In this document: in pieces, positions 38,555 through 47,534 of the stretch | Layout: the number at the start of each line of letters is the position of its first letter | Position numbering within the stretch: position 1 is the stretch's first letter | Source: Luteococcus japonicus | Lineage (GTDB): Bacteria; Actinomycetota; Actinomycetes; Propionibacteriales; Propionibacteriaceae | Length of the DNA stretch: 64,000 nt | NCBI RefSeq assembly: GCF_003752415.1 | Contig: NZ_RKHG01000001.1 | Coordinates: forward strand, 2,728,001-2,792,000 | Direction of reading: 5' to 3' | Notes under the pieces: model-generated | What the model was told of the DNA's origin: nothing | Seen by the model: only the letters and a program-made list of their open reading frames with translations | The model's database searches: none | Program-made: the position numbers and the translations under genes

Positions 38555-40591
38555 TCAGTCGAGTTCCGCAGGGAGTGAGTGCTCGTGCAGCACGACCATC
38601 GACGTGACGGCACGGGTGAGGCAGACGTAGAGCCGACGCAGGCCGGTGACCCGGTCTGCCTCCTGCGCCACCAGGGCAGCCGGTTCCAGCAGCAGGACGT
38701 GGTCGAACTCCAGACCCTTGGCCAGGCCAGCAGGCACCAGGTCCAGCCGGGTGCCGTCGGTCTGGGCACCCATCCGGTTGGCGGGGATGCCGGCGGACTC
38801 CAGGGCGAGGGCGACCTCCTCCACGTCGGCATCCGCGACGATGAGGCCCACGGTGCCCTCTCGTTCCAGCAGGCGCTTCGCCTCGTCAGCGGTGCGGGTC
38901 AGCAGGGCGTCGACGGCCGTGATGCGCAACTCGCCGCGATTGTGGCGGATCGAGGTGGGGGTGGCCAGCTGGGGTGCGATCGAGGGCAGCAGACGCGCGG
39001 CGTAGTCGATCACCTCACCCGGCACCCGGAAGCCCTCGGTCAGCTCTCGCACCTCGGCCTCGGGATGCCCGATGTGGGCCAGCGAGTCACTCCAGGAGCG
39101 TGAGGCCCACGGTGTGGTGGCCTGTGCCAGATCCCCCAGCAGGGTTACCGAACCAGTGGTGGCGCGACGCCCGGCGGCACGCAACTGCATGGCCGACAGG
39201 TCCTGTGCCTCGTCGATGATCACGTGCCCGAGGCTGGGGGTGCGGGTCAGCAGGTCAGCCACCTCGTCGGCCAGCACGATCTCGGCCGCCGTCCACCGGT
39301 GGGAACCGGGGGACTTCGTCGGCTTCGGTGCCAGCACCAGGCCCTGCTCCTCCTCGCTGAGGACTCCGTCCGCGCAGGAGGTCAGGAAGTCGGCGTCGGT
39401 GAGCAGCCGGTGCAGGAGCTTCGGCGTGGTCAGGGCGGGCCAGCACTCGTTCGTCATGGCCTTGACGTCCTTGCTGCGGGCCACCTCGTTCTGCACCCGG
39501 TCATCGGTCGTGGCGCCGGAGACCTCCATTCGCAGCAGCACCCGGTGGGCCAGCCGCTGCGGCACCATCTCGCGGCCGGCCAGGTAGCGCACGCCACGGC
39601 CACGCAGGCTGGTGACGGCGTCGCCGAGGCAGTGGGCGCTGATCCGCCACACCCGGGTGCCCATCGGCACCTCCAGCACGCGGCCCGGCACGCTGACGTG
39701 CCCCCAGACGGCGCGGGACAGGACCTCCGCCATCCGGGCATCGCCCAGCAGCACGGCCCGGGCAGGCTCGTCAACGGCCTTGGGGGTCAGCCCGGTGGCG
39801 GCGCGGGTCAGGCTCTCGATGGTCTCCTGCGTCGCGTCGATCTCGCCCAGCGCCGGCAGCACGTCACCGATGTAGCCCAGGAAGTTGTCATTCGGTCCGA
39901 TCACCAGCACGCCCTGGCGGCTCAACGTCTCCCGGAAGGCGTACAGCAGATAGGCGGCGCGGTGCAGGCCCACCGCGGTCTTCCCGGTGCCCGGAGCCCC
40001 CTGGATGGCCAAGGAGGTGGCCAGGTCCGCACGGACCAGGACATCCTGGTCGGGCTGGATGGTGGCGACGATGTCCCGCATCGGGCCGGTGCGGGGGCGT
40101 TCGATCTCGGCCTCCAGCAATGCGGACACGCCCTCGGAGAGCTCCGTCGGATCGGCCAGTTGCTCGTCCTCGTAGGCCGTCATCTCCCCGTGCTGGAAAC
40201 CGAAGCGACGCCGCAGGGAACACATCATCGGCTGACCGGCCCGCGCCCGGTAGAAGGGCAGGCTCATCGGGGCGCGCCAGTCGATCACCAGGGGATCGCC
40301 GCCCACCTCGCCGCTGACATGTCGACGTCCGATGTGGGCCACCTCGTCGAACTCGGCACCCAGCGACGTGGCGTAGTCGAGCCGCCCGAAGAACAGCGGG
40401 GTCTCGGGGTCCTTCTCCAGGCTCTCCATGCGGCGGTAGAGCATCTGGCGCAGGTAGGCGGTGCTGACGGAATCCCCACCGATACCCTGGGTCCAGTCGG
40501 CCGACTGTTCCCGCATGCGCTCCAGTGCTTCGTGGGCGGCGGCCAGGTGCGCGCGTTCGGCGTCGAGGACGTCACGGGTGGGTTCGGGCAT
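38555..40591 (-). CDS. HelD-type UvrD-like helicase
   Basis: A 678-aa superfamily 1 ATPase. The N-terminal region (1-90) is charged and probably coiled-coil, typical of the HelD arm that enters RNA polymerase. Walker A IQGAPGTGKTAVGLHRAAYL lies near 200, DEAQDLSAMQLRA is motif II, and GFRVPGEVIDYA and RLYVCLTRAVTSM are later helicase motifs. HelD proteins release stalled or rifamycin-bound RNA polymerase. It lacks features of UvrD/RecB repair helicases. A GCAGGAG Shine-Dalgarno precedes the ATG. No rifamycin-associated element is seen upstream. Confidence 0.87.
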   Translation of the reverse strand: MPEPTRDVLDAERAHLAAAHEALERMREQSADWTQGIGGDSVSTAYLRQMLYRRMESLEKDPETPLFFGRLDYATSLGAEFDEVAHIGRRHVSGEVGGDPLVIDWRAPMSLPFYRARAGQPMMCSLRRRFGFQHGEMTAYEDEQLADPTELSEGVSALLEAEIERPRTGPMRDIVATIQPDQDVLVRADLATSLAIQGAPGTGKTAVGLHRAAYLLYAFRETLSRQGVLVIGPNDNFLGYIGDVLPALGEIDATQETIESLTRAATGLTPKAVDEPARAVLLGDARMAEVLSRAVWGHVSVPGRVLEVPMGTRVWRISAHCLGDAVTSLRGRGVRYLAGREMVPQRLAHRVLLRMEVSGATTDDRVQNEVARSKDVKAMTNECWPALTTPKLLHRLLTDADFLTSCADGVLSEEEQGLVLAPKPTKSPGSHRWTAAEIVLADEVADLLTRTPSLGHVIIDEAQDLSAMQLRAAGRRATTGSVTLLGDLAQATTPWASRSWSDSLAHIGHPEAEVRELTEGFRVPGEVIDYAARLLPSIAPQLATPTSIRHNRGELRITAVDALLTRTADEAKRLLEREGTVGLIVADADVEEVALALESAGIPANRMGAQTDGTRLDLVPAGLAKGLEFDHVLLLEPAALVAQEADRVTGLRRLYVCLTRAVTSMVVLHEHSLPAELD

Positions 40592-40723
40592 TGCAAGGCT
40601 CCTGCGAAGGCGGTGCTGCCGGCCCGACGGCTTGGTCCCGGCGGGCGGTCCGCGGCATCCGGGTGGACGGCGAACGCTGGAAGGGGCAGACGGGTGAGAC
40701 TACCGCACCCCTAGGCTGGACGC

Positions 40724-41605
40724 ATGACCATCACACGACGGCGAGCGCTGGGACTAGGTGCGGCAGGCGCCGCGGTCGGCGGCGCCGGCGTGGCGACGGG
40801 GGTCTGGACGCGGAAACTGCCGGGGCGCACGCGTGTCGGCTACTGGCTCGGGTTGGGTGGTGATCCCGAGCCGATGCCCACGGATCCGGCCGGGGCGGTG
40901 CGACAGGCCACCTTCAGCAGCGACGCGCGCCCCGGCGTCTTGGAGAAGTGGGCACTGGCGCTGCCACCCGGCGTGGAGGCGGAGGGCTTGCCCGTGGTGA
41001 TCGTGCTGCACGGTTGGGGCGACGACCACCGCTTCTGCTTTGACGAGCTGGGCCTGCACCACTACCAGGCCCGGCTGGTGGCCGAGGGCTGCCAGCCCTT
41101 CGCCCTGGTCAGCCTGGATGGGGATCATTCCTACTGGCACAGGCGTGCCGACGGGGTGGACTGGGCACGTCTGGTCTCCGAGGGACTGGTGCAGGAGTTG
41201 GCCAAGCTGGGTCTGGACATCTCCAGACTGGGGTTGATCGGATGGTCCATGGGCGGCTATGGGGCCCTGCGGCTGGCCGCGGAGGAACTGCACGGCAAGG
41301 TGCGGGCGGTCGCGTCCATGTCGACTGCCATCTATCCGGACTGGGAGCACTGTCCGCAGGGCGACGCCTTCGACAGCCCGGCCGACTTCGAGGCCAATGG
41401 CCTGGTCAACCGTCTCGACCGTCTCGACGGCCTGCCGATCCACCTGTCATGTGGGGTGAACGACTTCTACATCGACATGTCGAAGAGGATGGCCGAGGAG
41501 CTGTCTCCGGCTCCCCAGACCATGTGGCGGCGGGGCGACCACTCCGCCAACTTCTGGCGGCGCAGCGCGCCCGTCCAGCTCCGCTTCCTGGCCGACCACC
41601 TCTGA
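40724..41605 (+). CDS. Tat-exported alpha/beta hydrolase (copy 1)
   Basis: A 293-aa putative esterase with a twin-arginine signal (TRRRALGLGAAGAAVGGAGV, near residues 3-22). The fold resembles esterase D/antigen-85-like hydrolases, with nucleophile GWSMGG, acid CGVNDFY and histidine GDHSANFWRR. The substrate is unknown. TAGGCT (40712-40717) ends 6 nt before the ATG with no Shine-Dalgarno. The next gene is a paralog of the same length and layout. Confidence 0.82.
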   Translation: MTITRRRALGLGAAGAAVGGAGVATGVWTRKLPGRTRVGYWLGLGGDPEPMPTDPAGAVRQATFSSDARPGVLEKWALALPPGVEAEGLPVVIVLHGWGDDHRFCFDELGLHHYQARLVAEGCQPFALVSLDGDHSYWHRRADGVDWARLVSEGLVQELAKLGLDISRLGLIGWSMGGYGALRLAAEELHGKVRAVASMSTAIYPDWEHCPQGDAFDSPADFEANGLVNRLDRLDGLPIHLSCGVNDFYIDMSKRMAEELSPAPQTMWRRGDHSANFWRRSAPVQLRFLADHL

Positions 41606-41623
41606 GCCTCCCTCCTCGTTCCC

Positions 41624-41636
41624 CGAGCCTGTCGAG
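41624..41636 (+). repeat. Dispersed 13-nt repeat copy (CGAGCCTGTCGAG)
   Basis: An exact consensus copy in the 61-bp gap between the two Tat-hydrolase genes. Confidence 0.6.
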
Positions 41637-41666
41637 GGGACCCGCGCGCTCCGTAGAGTGGGGCAC

Positions 41667-42545
41667 ATGGCCATGACTCGCAGGCAACTGTTCGGACTCA
41701 CCGCCGGCGCCGCTGCCTTCGGGGGAGCTGGGGTGGGCGTCGGCGTCTGGGCCCGGGTGCTGCCGGGCCGACAGCGCATCGGGGAGACGATCGGGCTGGA
41801 TGGTGTGCCGGTGCCGATGCCCACCGACGAGCCCAGCGCGGTCACCTACGGCAATTTCCGCTCACCGCACCGGCCGGGTGTCGACGAGGCGTGGGCGCTG
41901 AGCGTGCCGGCGGGCATCCCGGCGAAGGGCCTGCCAGTGATCATCGTGCTGCACGGCTACGGGGACAGTCACGCCGTGCCCTTCACCCGCGTCGGCTACC
42001 AGAACTTCCAGACCCGCTGCGTCGCAGAGGGTGCCCAGCCCTTCGCCCTGGCCAGCCTCGATGGCGAGCACTCCTACTGGCACAAGCGTGCCGACGGGGT
42101 GGACTGGGCCCGGCTGGTCTCCGACGGCCTGGTGGGGGAGCTGGACAAGCTGGGACTGGACACCTCCAGCCTGGGGTTGATGGGCTGGTCGATGGGTGGC
42201 TATGGCTGTCTGCGGCTGGCGGCAGACGAACTGCACGGCCGGGTGAAGGCCGTGGCCTCCGTCGCCACCGCCACCTACGAGAAGTACGAGGACTGTCCGC
42301 ACCCGGATGCCTTCGACTCGAAGGCAGACCACGACGCCAACACCCTCAACACCCGGATCGGCCAGCTGCAGGGGCTGCCATTGCACCTGGCCTGCGGCGT
42401 CAATGACTTCTACTACGAACGCAACCAGTGGTTGGCCGAGCAACTGCACCCCGAGCAGACACTGTTCGTGAAGGGAGCGCACGACTTCGACTTCTGGCGG
42501 CGTGCGGCCTCGGTCCAGATGCGTTTCGTGGCCGACCGCCTCTGA
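41667..42545 (+). CDS. Tat-exported alpha/beta hydrolase (copy 2)
   Basis: A 292-aa paralog of the preceding gene. The Tat signal (TRRQLFGLTAGAAAFGGAGV) and the conserved blocks PMPTD, IVLHGYGDSH, HSYWHKRADGVDWARL, GWSMGGYG, CGVNDFYY and GAHDFDFWRR match copy 1, so tandem duplication is likely. Divergence is marked outside the core blocks. TAGAGT (41654-41659) ends 7 nt before the ATG. It ends 1 nt from the convergent OmpA-domain gene. Confidence 0.82.
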   Translation: MAMTRRQLFGLTAGAAAFGGAGVGVGVWARVLPGRQRIGETIGLDGVPVPMPTDEPSAVTYGNFRSPHRPGVDEAWALSVPAGIPAKGLPVIIVLHGYGDSHAVPFTRVGYQNFQTRCVAEGAQPFALASLDGEHSYWHKRADGVDWARLVSDGLVGELDKLGLDTSSLGLMGWSMGGYGCLRLAADELHGRVKAVASVATATYEKYEDCPHPDAFDSKADHDANTLNTRIGQLQGLPLHLACGVNDFYYERNQWLAEQLHPEQTLFVKGAHDFDFWRRAASVQMRFVADRL

Positions 42546-42546
42546 G

Positions 42547-43104
42547 TCAGGTGGCCCGGTAGCCGATCTCCACCCGACGGTTGCGCGCCCGGCTCGCCTC
42601 GTCACGGTTCTCCACCAGCGGCTGGTCCTCGCCCCGGCCCGCCACGCGGACGTCGTGCCGGTCCAGGGCCGTGCCGAGCGCGGTGCGCACGGCTTCCGCT
42701 CGCTGGCGTGACAGGACTGTGCCGTGTTCGGCGCTGCCCAGGTCATCGGTGTGGCCGGTGATGGTGATCTTGCCCGGTGATGCGCTCGCCAGGGCGCGGG
42801 CGATCTCGGACAGCCGGGTGTGGGCCTGCGGGCGGATCTTTGCCGAGTCCTTCGCGAAAGCGACATTGGCATCGATCCGCACGTCGATCCGACTTGGGGC
42901 GACGGCGCTCCTGGCCACCCCGGCCAGGTCCTGGGTGACGGGCGTCATCGGGAAGGATCGCTCGGCCAGAGGAACGGTGCGGTACTCATCGGGCGCCGGC
43001 AGGGGCGTTGGGGCGATGGTCTCGGCGTGTGCGATGGCGGGCCAGGTCACCGCCAGACCCAGGGCAACGGCCAGAACGCGTACGAGGTCACTGCAGCGGG
43101 ACAT
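42547..43104 (-). CDS. Secreted OmpA-domain protein
   Basis: A 185-aa exported protein with signal peptide (1-27, ending AIAHA), a short linker and a C-terminal OmpA-like peptidoglycan-binding domain (about 75-185). ITGHTDDLGS, LSRQRAEAVRTAL and ARNRRVEI are the family motifs, including the Asp and Arg that bind diaminopimelate. In a monoderm actinobacterium it would tether to the cell wall. Its start overlaps the end of the upstream lipoprotein gene by 17 nt. Confidence 0.86.
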   Translation of the reverse strand: MSRCSDLVRVLAVALGLAVTWPAIAHAETIAPTPLPAPDEYRTVPLAERSFPMTPVTQDLAGVARSAVAPSRIDVRIDANVAFAKDSAKIRPQAHTRLSEIARALASASPGKITITGHTDDLGSAEHGTVLSRQRAEAVRTALGTALDRHDVRVAGRGEDQPLVENRDEASRARNRRVEIGYRAT

Positions 43105-43669
43105 TGCCGAACCCTCCGAACTGCTGGGCCTGCACCATCAAGTGGTCGCGGTCCCCGGCTGGGACGGCGAACAGGCAACTGATCCATCGCACGTCGCCCC
43201 GCTTCCAGACGTGGTCATTGGACCGGGTGCAGGCGTCGACGCCGTCGATCCGGGCGGGGAGGTGCACCACCTGGGCGGCGGGGTCCACCAGCTTGAACCC
43301 GCTGTCGAACGCGAAGTTGGGGTCGGTGGTGTCGTTGACGGTGTTCAGCAGGTTCCACCCATCGCCGATCTGTGCGCCGCCAGCCGGAACCTCGACGGCG
43401 GTCAGGCGGGCGGTGAGCAGCACCGCCTTGCCCTCCCTGCGCAGTGGGTACATGTCCAGGGTGAAGGTGATCCCGTCGTGGGCCGCCTTGCGGGTGGCGA
43501 CGGGGGCCTCGGTGGGCAGTGGCAGCGATGACGGCGTCTTCTGTGCGGCGGCAGTGGCAGCCGCCTCGGATGCCGGCGTGGGCAGGGACCCAGGTGTGGG
43601 CGGGGTGGTCCCGGAACAGGCGGCGAGCAGGAAGGTGGCGGTGGCCACGAGGATGACAGGAGGTCTCAT
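43088..43669 (-). CDS. Hypothetical lipoprotein
   Basis: A 193-aa protein with a signal and lipobox (FLLAACSG, Cys18), a Pro/Ala/Thr-rich stretch (19-55), and a beta-rich domain (about 60-193) containing GKAVLLTARLTAVEVP and two cysteines (155, 171) that could form a disulfide. No family recognised. It shares a translation-coupled overlap with the OmpA-domain gene downstream, so the pair probably works at the cell surface. The start is uncertain because no clear Shine-Dalgarno is present. Confidence 0.65.
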   Translation of the reverse strand: MRPPVILVATATFLLAACSGTTPPTPGSLPTPASEAAATAAAQKTPSSLPLPTEAPVATRKAAHDGITFTLDMYPLRREGKAVLLTARLTAVEVPAGGAQIGDGWNLLNTVNDTTDPNFAFDSGFKLVDPAAQVVHLPARIDGVDACTRSNDHVWKRGDVRWISCLFAVPAGDRDHLMVQAQQFGGFGNVPLQ

Positions 43670-43722
43670 GGCACGAGCCAAGCCGCACGACGACTCCTGG
43701 ACGAGCGTCCAAGGGGCAAAGG

Positions 43723-43753
43723 GTGTTGTCCTGGTGTTGTCCGAGTGTTGTCC
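43723..43753 (+). repeat. Three 11-bp direct repeats (GTGTTGTCC core)
   Basis: Copies begin at 43723, 43734 and 43745, exactly one helical turn apart, in the gap upstream of the Nudix gene and the divergent lipoprotein. This is the layout of a multimeric regulator site. Confidence 0.55.
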
Positions 43754-43773
43754 GCGCATGATTGGATCTCGTC

Positions 43774-44310
43774 ATGGTCAAAGACCCGCTCCCCGAACCC
43801 GCCCACCGGGGCCGCAAGAACCGCCGCGGCGCCCGCGTGCTGGTGCGCTGCCACGGCCGAGTCCTGCTGATGAGCGATTCGGACCCGGGGGTCCCCGGAT
43901 CCTCCTGGTGGGTGCTTCCCGGAGGCGGGATCGACGAGGGGGAGAGCCCGCGCGAGGCCGCAGCCAGGGAACTCGCGGAGGAGACCGGCCACCATGTGGT
44001 GCCGCAGGCTCTGACCGGGCCCATCGCCCACCGCGTCGTGACCCACGGCTATTCGGATCGGATCCTCGTCCAGGACGAGGACTTCTTCCTGCTCGACGTC
44101 GAGCAGGAATTCGACGTGGACACCTCCGCCTTCACCGCCACCGAGCGGACGCGGATGGGGCGCTGGGGATGGTTCTCGCAGCAGCAGATGTCCTCGATGG
44201 AGCTCTGGCCCCTCCAGGCCCGCGAACTCGCGGCCTGGAGGGGCCAGCCGTGCCGGGAACTGGGCACCATGGAGGAGTCCACGGTCCCGGTGACGGCTAC
44301 TCCATGGTGA
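43774..44310 (+). CDS. Nudix hydrolase
   Basis: A 178-aa Nudix protein. The box GGGIDEGESPREAAARELAEETG-like motif (GX5EX7REXXEEXG, about residues 50-72) is complete. RGARVLVRCHGRVLLMSDSD begins the fold. It may hydrolyse a nucleoside diphosphate derivative; the substrate is unknown. The ATG at 43774 is taken because the in-frame TTG at 43762 has no better context. Preceded by a three-copy 11-bp repeat. Confidence 0.85.
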   Translation: MVKDPLPEPAHRGRKNRRGARVLVRCHGRVLLMSDSDPGVPGSSWWVLPGGGIDEGESPREAAARELAEETGHHVVPQALTGPIAHRVVTHGYSDRILVQDEDFFLLDVEQEFDVDTSAFTATERTRMGRWGWFSQQQMSSMELWPLQARELAAWRGQPCRELGTMEESTVPVTATPW

Positions 44311-44349
44311 CGTGGAGTTCCACGTGTCGGCCCCTGCCGGGAACATGAC

Positions 44350-44383
44350 GATGCCTCGTTCCACTGGGCGGGAACGAGGCATC
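44350..44383. terminator. Bidirectional terminator
   Basis: A 13-bp stem (44350-44362 with 44371-44383), loop 8 nt, between convergent Nudix and aquaporin genes. Confidence 0.8.
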
Positions 44384-44405
44384 TACGGGGTGATGCGGAG
44401 GGGTC

Positions 44406-45169
44406 TCAGCCCTCCATGCGGCCCTCTGCGGCCTCGCTCAGGGAGACGCCCTCGTCGGTCAGGGTGTGGTGGAGCGCGCCGGCGATGACGGCGCCGATGA
44501 TCGGCGCAACCCAGAACATCCAGACCTGGCTCAGGGCCCAGCCACCCTGGAAGACGGCGGCGGCCAGCGAACGGGCCGGGTTCACCGAGGTGTTGGTGAC
44601 GGGGATGGAGATCAGGTGGATCAGGGTCAGGCCCAGGCCGATGGCGATCGGGGCGAAGCCCTGCGGGGCGCGGTCATCGATGGAGCCCAGGATGATGAAC
44701 AGGAAGATCGCGGTCAGGACGACCTCGATCAGGAAGCAGGCCAGCAGCGAGTACCCGGCGGGGCTGTGCGTACCGAAGCCATTGGAGGCGAAGCCCGACG
44801 CCCTGGCGTCGAAGCCGTCCTTGCCGGAGGCGACGGCGAACAGGATGCCAGCGCCCACGATGCCACCGATCACCTGGGTGATGATGTAGGGCAGCACGGC
44901 CTTGGCCTCGACGCGCCTGGCGACGAACAGGCCCAGGGTGACGGCCGGGTTGAAGTGGCCACCGGACAGGTGACCGAAGGCGTAGGCCGCGGTCATCACG
45001 GTGAGGCCGAAGGCCAGCGCGACACCGACGAAACCGATGCCCATGTTGACGGGGGTGGGATCGGTGCTCAGGACTTGGCGGCCAGCACGGCCGAGCCGCA
45101 GCCACCGAGGACGAGCCACAGGGTGCCGAGGAATTCGGCGACGAGACGGGACTTCATGGAAACGTGCAT
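44406..45169 (-). pseudogene. aqpZ: Aquaporin (AqpZ-like), single-base frameshift
   Basis: A MIP-family water channel gene read in two frames. The ATG at 45169, after AAGGAGTAGTAGTA, encodes [20 protein letters not shown] up to SAVLAAK and stops at a TGA. The next codon frame continues from 45074 as [20 protein letters not shown] with both NPA motifs ([16 protein letters not shown]) and the constriction His and Arg. Restoring one G near 45074 rejoins them to about 255 aa. The gene could be a recent mutation, a programmed -1 shift or a sequencing error. A TTGACT-N18-AAGAAT promoter lies upstream. Confidence 0.85.
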
Positions 45170-45245
45170 TACTACTACTCCTTGATGGTCCACCAAGCGG
45201 TGGGCCGGACGGAACTGGTTGCCCGCGGAGCATCATTGACCCGAA

Positions 45246-45275
45246 ATTCTTGATGGCAAGAAATCGAGCAGTCAA
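45246..45275 (-). promoter_or_regulatory. aqpZ promoter
   Basis: On the minus strand TTGACT (45275-45270) and AAGAAT (45251-45246) are 18 nt apart, about 75 nt before the aquaporin ATG. Confidence 0.5.
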
Positions 45276-45373
45276 CAATCGACCAGTCCTTCTCTGGTGA
45301 GCAGCAGAGAACAAGCGGCGCGTGGCCAAACACCGGGTGAATCCTCGCTCGAGGCCGCAGCCGTGGGTGCCCG

Positions 45374-47020
45374 TCAGCCCAGATCGTCGAGGTCCTCGGC
45401 GTCGACAATCCGGTAGGCGTAACCCTGTTCTGCCAGGAAGCGCTGGCGGTGCTGGGCGAAGTCCGCGTCGGGTGTGTCTCGCGCGACGACGGCATAGAAG
45501 CGGGCCGTCACGCCGTCCTTCGGGCGCAGCAGGCGGCCCAGGCGCTGTGCCTCCTCCTGCCGGGAACCGAAGGCGCCGGAGACCTGGATCGCCACCTGTG
45601 CGGTCGGCAGGTCGATGGAGAAGTTGGCCACCTTGCTCACGACGATCAGGTCGACCTCCCCGGACCGGAATCGGTCGCAGATCTCGCCGCGCCGCTTGTT
45701 CGTCGTGGAACCCGTGATCAGCTCCGCGTCCAGTTCCCGGGCAATCTCCTCCAGCTGGTCCACGTACTGCCCGATCACCAGCGTCGGCTGGCCCCGGTGT
45801 CGCGAGACGAGGTCCAGCACGGTCCGGGTCTTGCTCTCGCTGGTGGCGGCCAGCCGGTAGCGCACGTCGGGTTCCGCGGTGGCGACGGCCATGCGCTCGG
45901 AATCGTCCAGCGTGACCCGCACCTCCACGCAGTCGGCGGGCGCGATCCAGCCCTGCGCCTCGATGTCCTTCCATGGTGCGTCGTAACGCTTGGGCCCGAT
46001 CAGGCTGAAGACGTCTCCCTCCCTCCCGTCCTCGCGGACGAGGGTGGCGGTCAGCCCGAGCCTGCGTCGGGCCTGCAGGTGGGCCGTCATCCGAAAGACC
46101 GGCGCGGGCAACAGGTGCACCTCGTCGTAGATCACCAGGCCCCAGTCGCGGGCGTCGAAGAGCTCGAGGTGGGGATGCACCCCGCCACGCTTGGTCGTGA
46201 TCACCTGATAGGTGGCGATCGTCACCGGCCGGATCTCCTTGCGGCTGCCGGAGTACTCGCCGATTTCGTCGGGGGTCAGCGTGGTGCGGCGCAGCAGCTC
46301 GTCGCGCCACTGCCGCGCACTGACGGTGTTGGTCACCAAGATCAGGGTGGTGGCCTGCGCGAGGGCCATCGCATCGGCTCCGACGATGGTCTTGCCCGCA
46401 CCGCAGGGGAGCACGACCACCCCGGAGCCGCCGTTCCAGAAGCTCTCGGCCGCCTGCCGCTGGTAGGGGCGCAGTTCCCACCCGTCCTCGACGAGGTCGA
46501 TGGCGTGCTTCTCTCCGTCGACGTAGCCGGCCAGGTCCTCGGCCGGCCAGCCCAGCTTGAGCAGCACCTGCTTCAGGTTCCCGCGCTCCGACGGGTGCAC
46601 GATGACGCTCTCGTCGTCGATCCGGGCCCCGACCAGGCCCTTGACCTTAGCCGAGCGCAGCACCTCCACCAGCACAGCATTGTCCGTGCTGATCATCACC
46701 AGGCCGTGGGTGGGGTGCTTCTCCAGTCGCAGCCGCCCGTAGCGGCCCATCGTCTCCGTGATGTCCACCAGAAGGGAGCTCGCGACGGGGTAGCGGGAGA
46801 AACGCATCAGGACGTCGACGACCTGCTCCGCGTCGTGTCCGGCGGCGCGCGCATTCCACAGGCCAAGGGGCGTGAGCCGATAGGTGTGCACATGCTCCGG
46901 GGCGCGCTCCAGCTCCGCGAAGGGGGCGATCTCGACGCGGCACGCATCCGCGTCGGGGTGGTCCACCTCCAGCAGCAGGGTGCGGTCGGACTGGACGATC
47001 AGGGGGCCGGGGTTGTTCAT
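45374..47020 (-). CDS. XPB/Rad25-type DNA repair helicase
   Basis: A 548-aa superfamily 2 3'-5' helicase, the bacterial relative of the TFIIH XPB subunit. An N-terminal helicase-associated domain (1-180) precedes Walker [19 protein letters not shown]-box [14 protein letters not shown]-like [10 protein letters not shown] and C-terminal [15 protein letters not shown] (motif VI). Its in vivo role in bacteria is not settled. The ATG at 47020 gives the usual family length; the longer frame upstream overlaps the cobalamin riboswitch region. Confidence 0.92.
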   Translation of the reverse strand: MNNPGPLIVQSDRTLLLEVDHPDADACRVEIAPFAELERAPEHVHTYRLTPLGLWNARAAGHDAEQVVDVLMRFSRYPVASSLLVDITETMGRYGRLRLEKHPTHGLVMISTDNAVLVEVLRSAKVKGLVGARIDDESVIVHPSERGNLKQVLLKLGWPAEDLAGYVDGEKHAIDLVEDGWELRPYQRQAAESFWNGGSGVVVLPCGAGKTIVGADAMALAQATTLILVTNTVSARQWRDELLRRTTLTPDEIGEYSGSRKEIRPVTIATYQVITTKRGGVHPHLELFDARDWGLVIYDEVHLLPAPVFRMTAHLQARRRLGLTATLVREDGREGDVFSLIGPKRYDAPWKDIEAQGWIAPADCVEVRVTLDDSERMAVATAEPDVRYRLAATSESKTRTVLDLVSRHRGQPTLVIGQYVDQLEEIARELDAELITGSTTNKRRGEICDRFRSGEVDLIVVSKVANFSIDLPTAQVAIQVSGAFGSRQEEAQRLGRLLRPKDGVTARFYAVVARDTPDADFAQHRQRFLAEQGYAYRIVDAEDLDDLG

Positions 47021-47064
47021 CGCCTGCCAGTATCCCCCACTTCCCAAACCGGGGAAGACCCTGC

Positions 47065-47232
47065 CGGCCGGTACTCCCATGATGTTGGAAAACCCCTTGT
47101 GGGGGCGGGGAATCTGGTGAGAATCCAGGACTGACGCGCAGCGGTGAGGATGACGCAAAGGCACTGTGCCACTGGCGAGAGCGGGGAAGGCGCCCGAGCG
47201 GAGGAGTCCGAGTCCGAAAACCTGCCAACGCG
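47065..47232 (+). ncRNA. Cobalamin riboswitch (no evident target gene)
   Basis: The core GGGAATCTGGTGAGAATCC (47108-47126), followed by GACTGACGCGCAGCGGTGAGG, matches the conserved L5/J region of cobalamin riboswitches. AGTCCGAAAACCTGCC (47211-47226) is the B12 box. The GGT at 47070-47072 is the conserved 5' element. Boundaries are approximate. Downstream there is only a 23-codon ORF, a terminator and then a new promoter before rplY. Confidence 0.85.
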
Positions 47233-47354
47233 AGGTACGGCAAGGACCCGAAGGAGCTGTTGGGCAAGGATGGATGGTTCACGACGGTGGTGGCCCCCGC
47301 CACCCAGCACGGCGCAGTTGATCACCGAGGTTTCGGAGTAGGTCACGGCACAGG
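47233..47354 (+). other. Gene-free stretch between riboswitch and terminator
   Basis: No confident gene. An AAGGAG sequence precedes a 23-codon ORF (ATG 47270, stop 47339-47341; begins MDGSRRWWPPPP), which is probably chance. Confidence 0.3.
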
Positions 47355-47387
47355 CCGGGCCCGCTGCTTTGTGTGCAGTGGGCCCGG
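47355..47387 (+). terminator. Terminator downstream of the riboswitch
   Basis: A 13-bp stem (47355-47367 with 47375-47387, one G-U pair) and TTTGTGT loop. A U-tract is weak, so it could be the switching terminator or a transcript end. Confidence 0.6.
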
Positions 47388-47398
47388 TGCCCTATCCT
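47369..47398 (+). promoter_or_regulatory. Candidate rplY promoter
   Basis: TTGTGT (47369-47374) and TATCCT (47393-47398) are 18 nt apart, giving a leader of about 130 nt before rplY and bypassing the riboswitch. Confidence 0.4.
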
Positions 47399-47534
47399 TG
47401 GCTTGTTGCCTGGCGAGGGAACCGGAGTATTCCGGGGCCGTGATCGACGTGGTGCTGAGCGAGAGCTCGTCTCCTCCCTCGTGGGCGTTTACGTGATCTG
47501 GACGTCCCAGAGACGAAGGTTGAGGAAGACCGCA

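Noticed and set aside
40592-40723. Rifamycin-associated element upstream of the HelD-type gene
   Set aside because: No matching palindrome found in the 130-bp gap.
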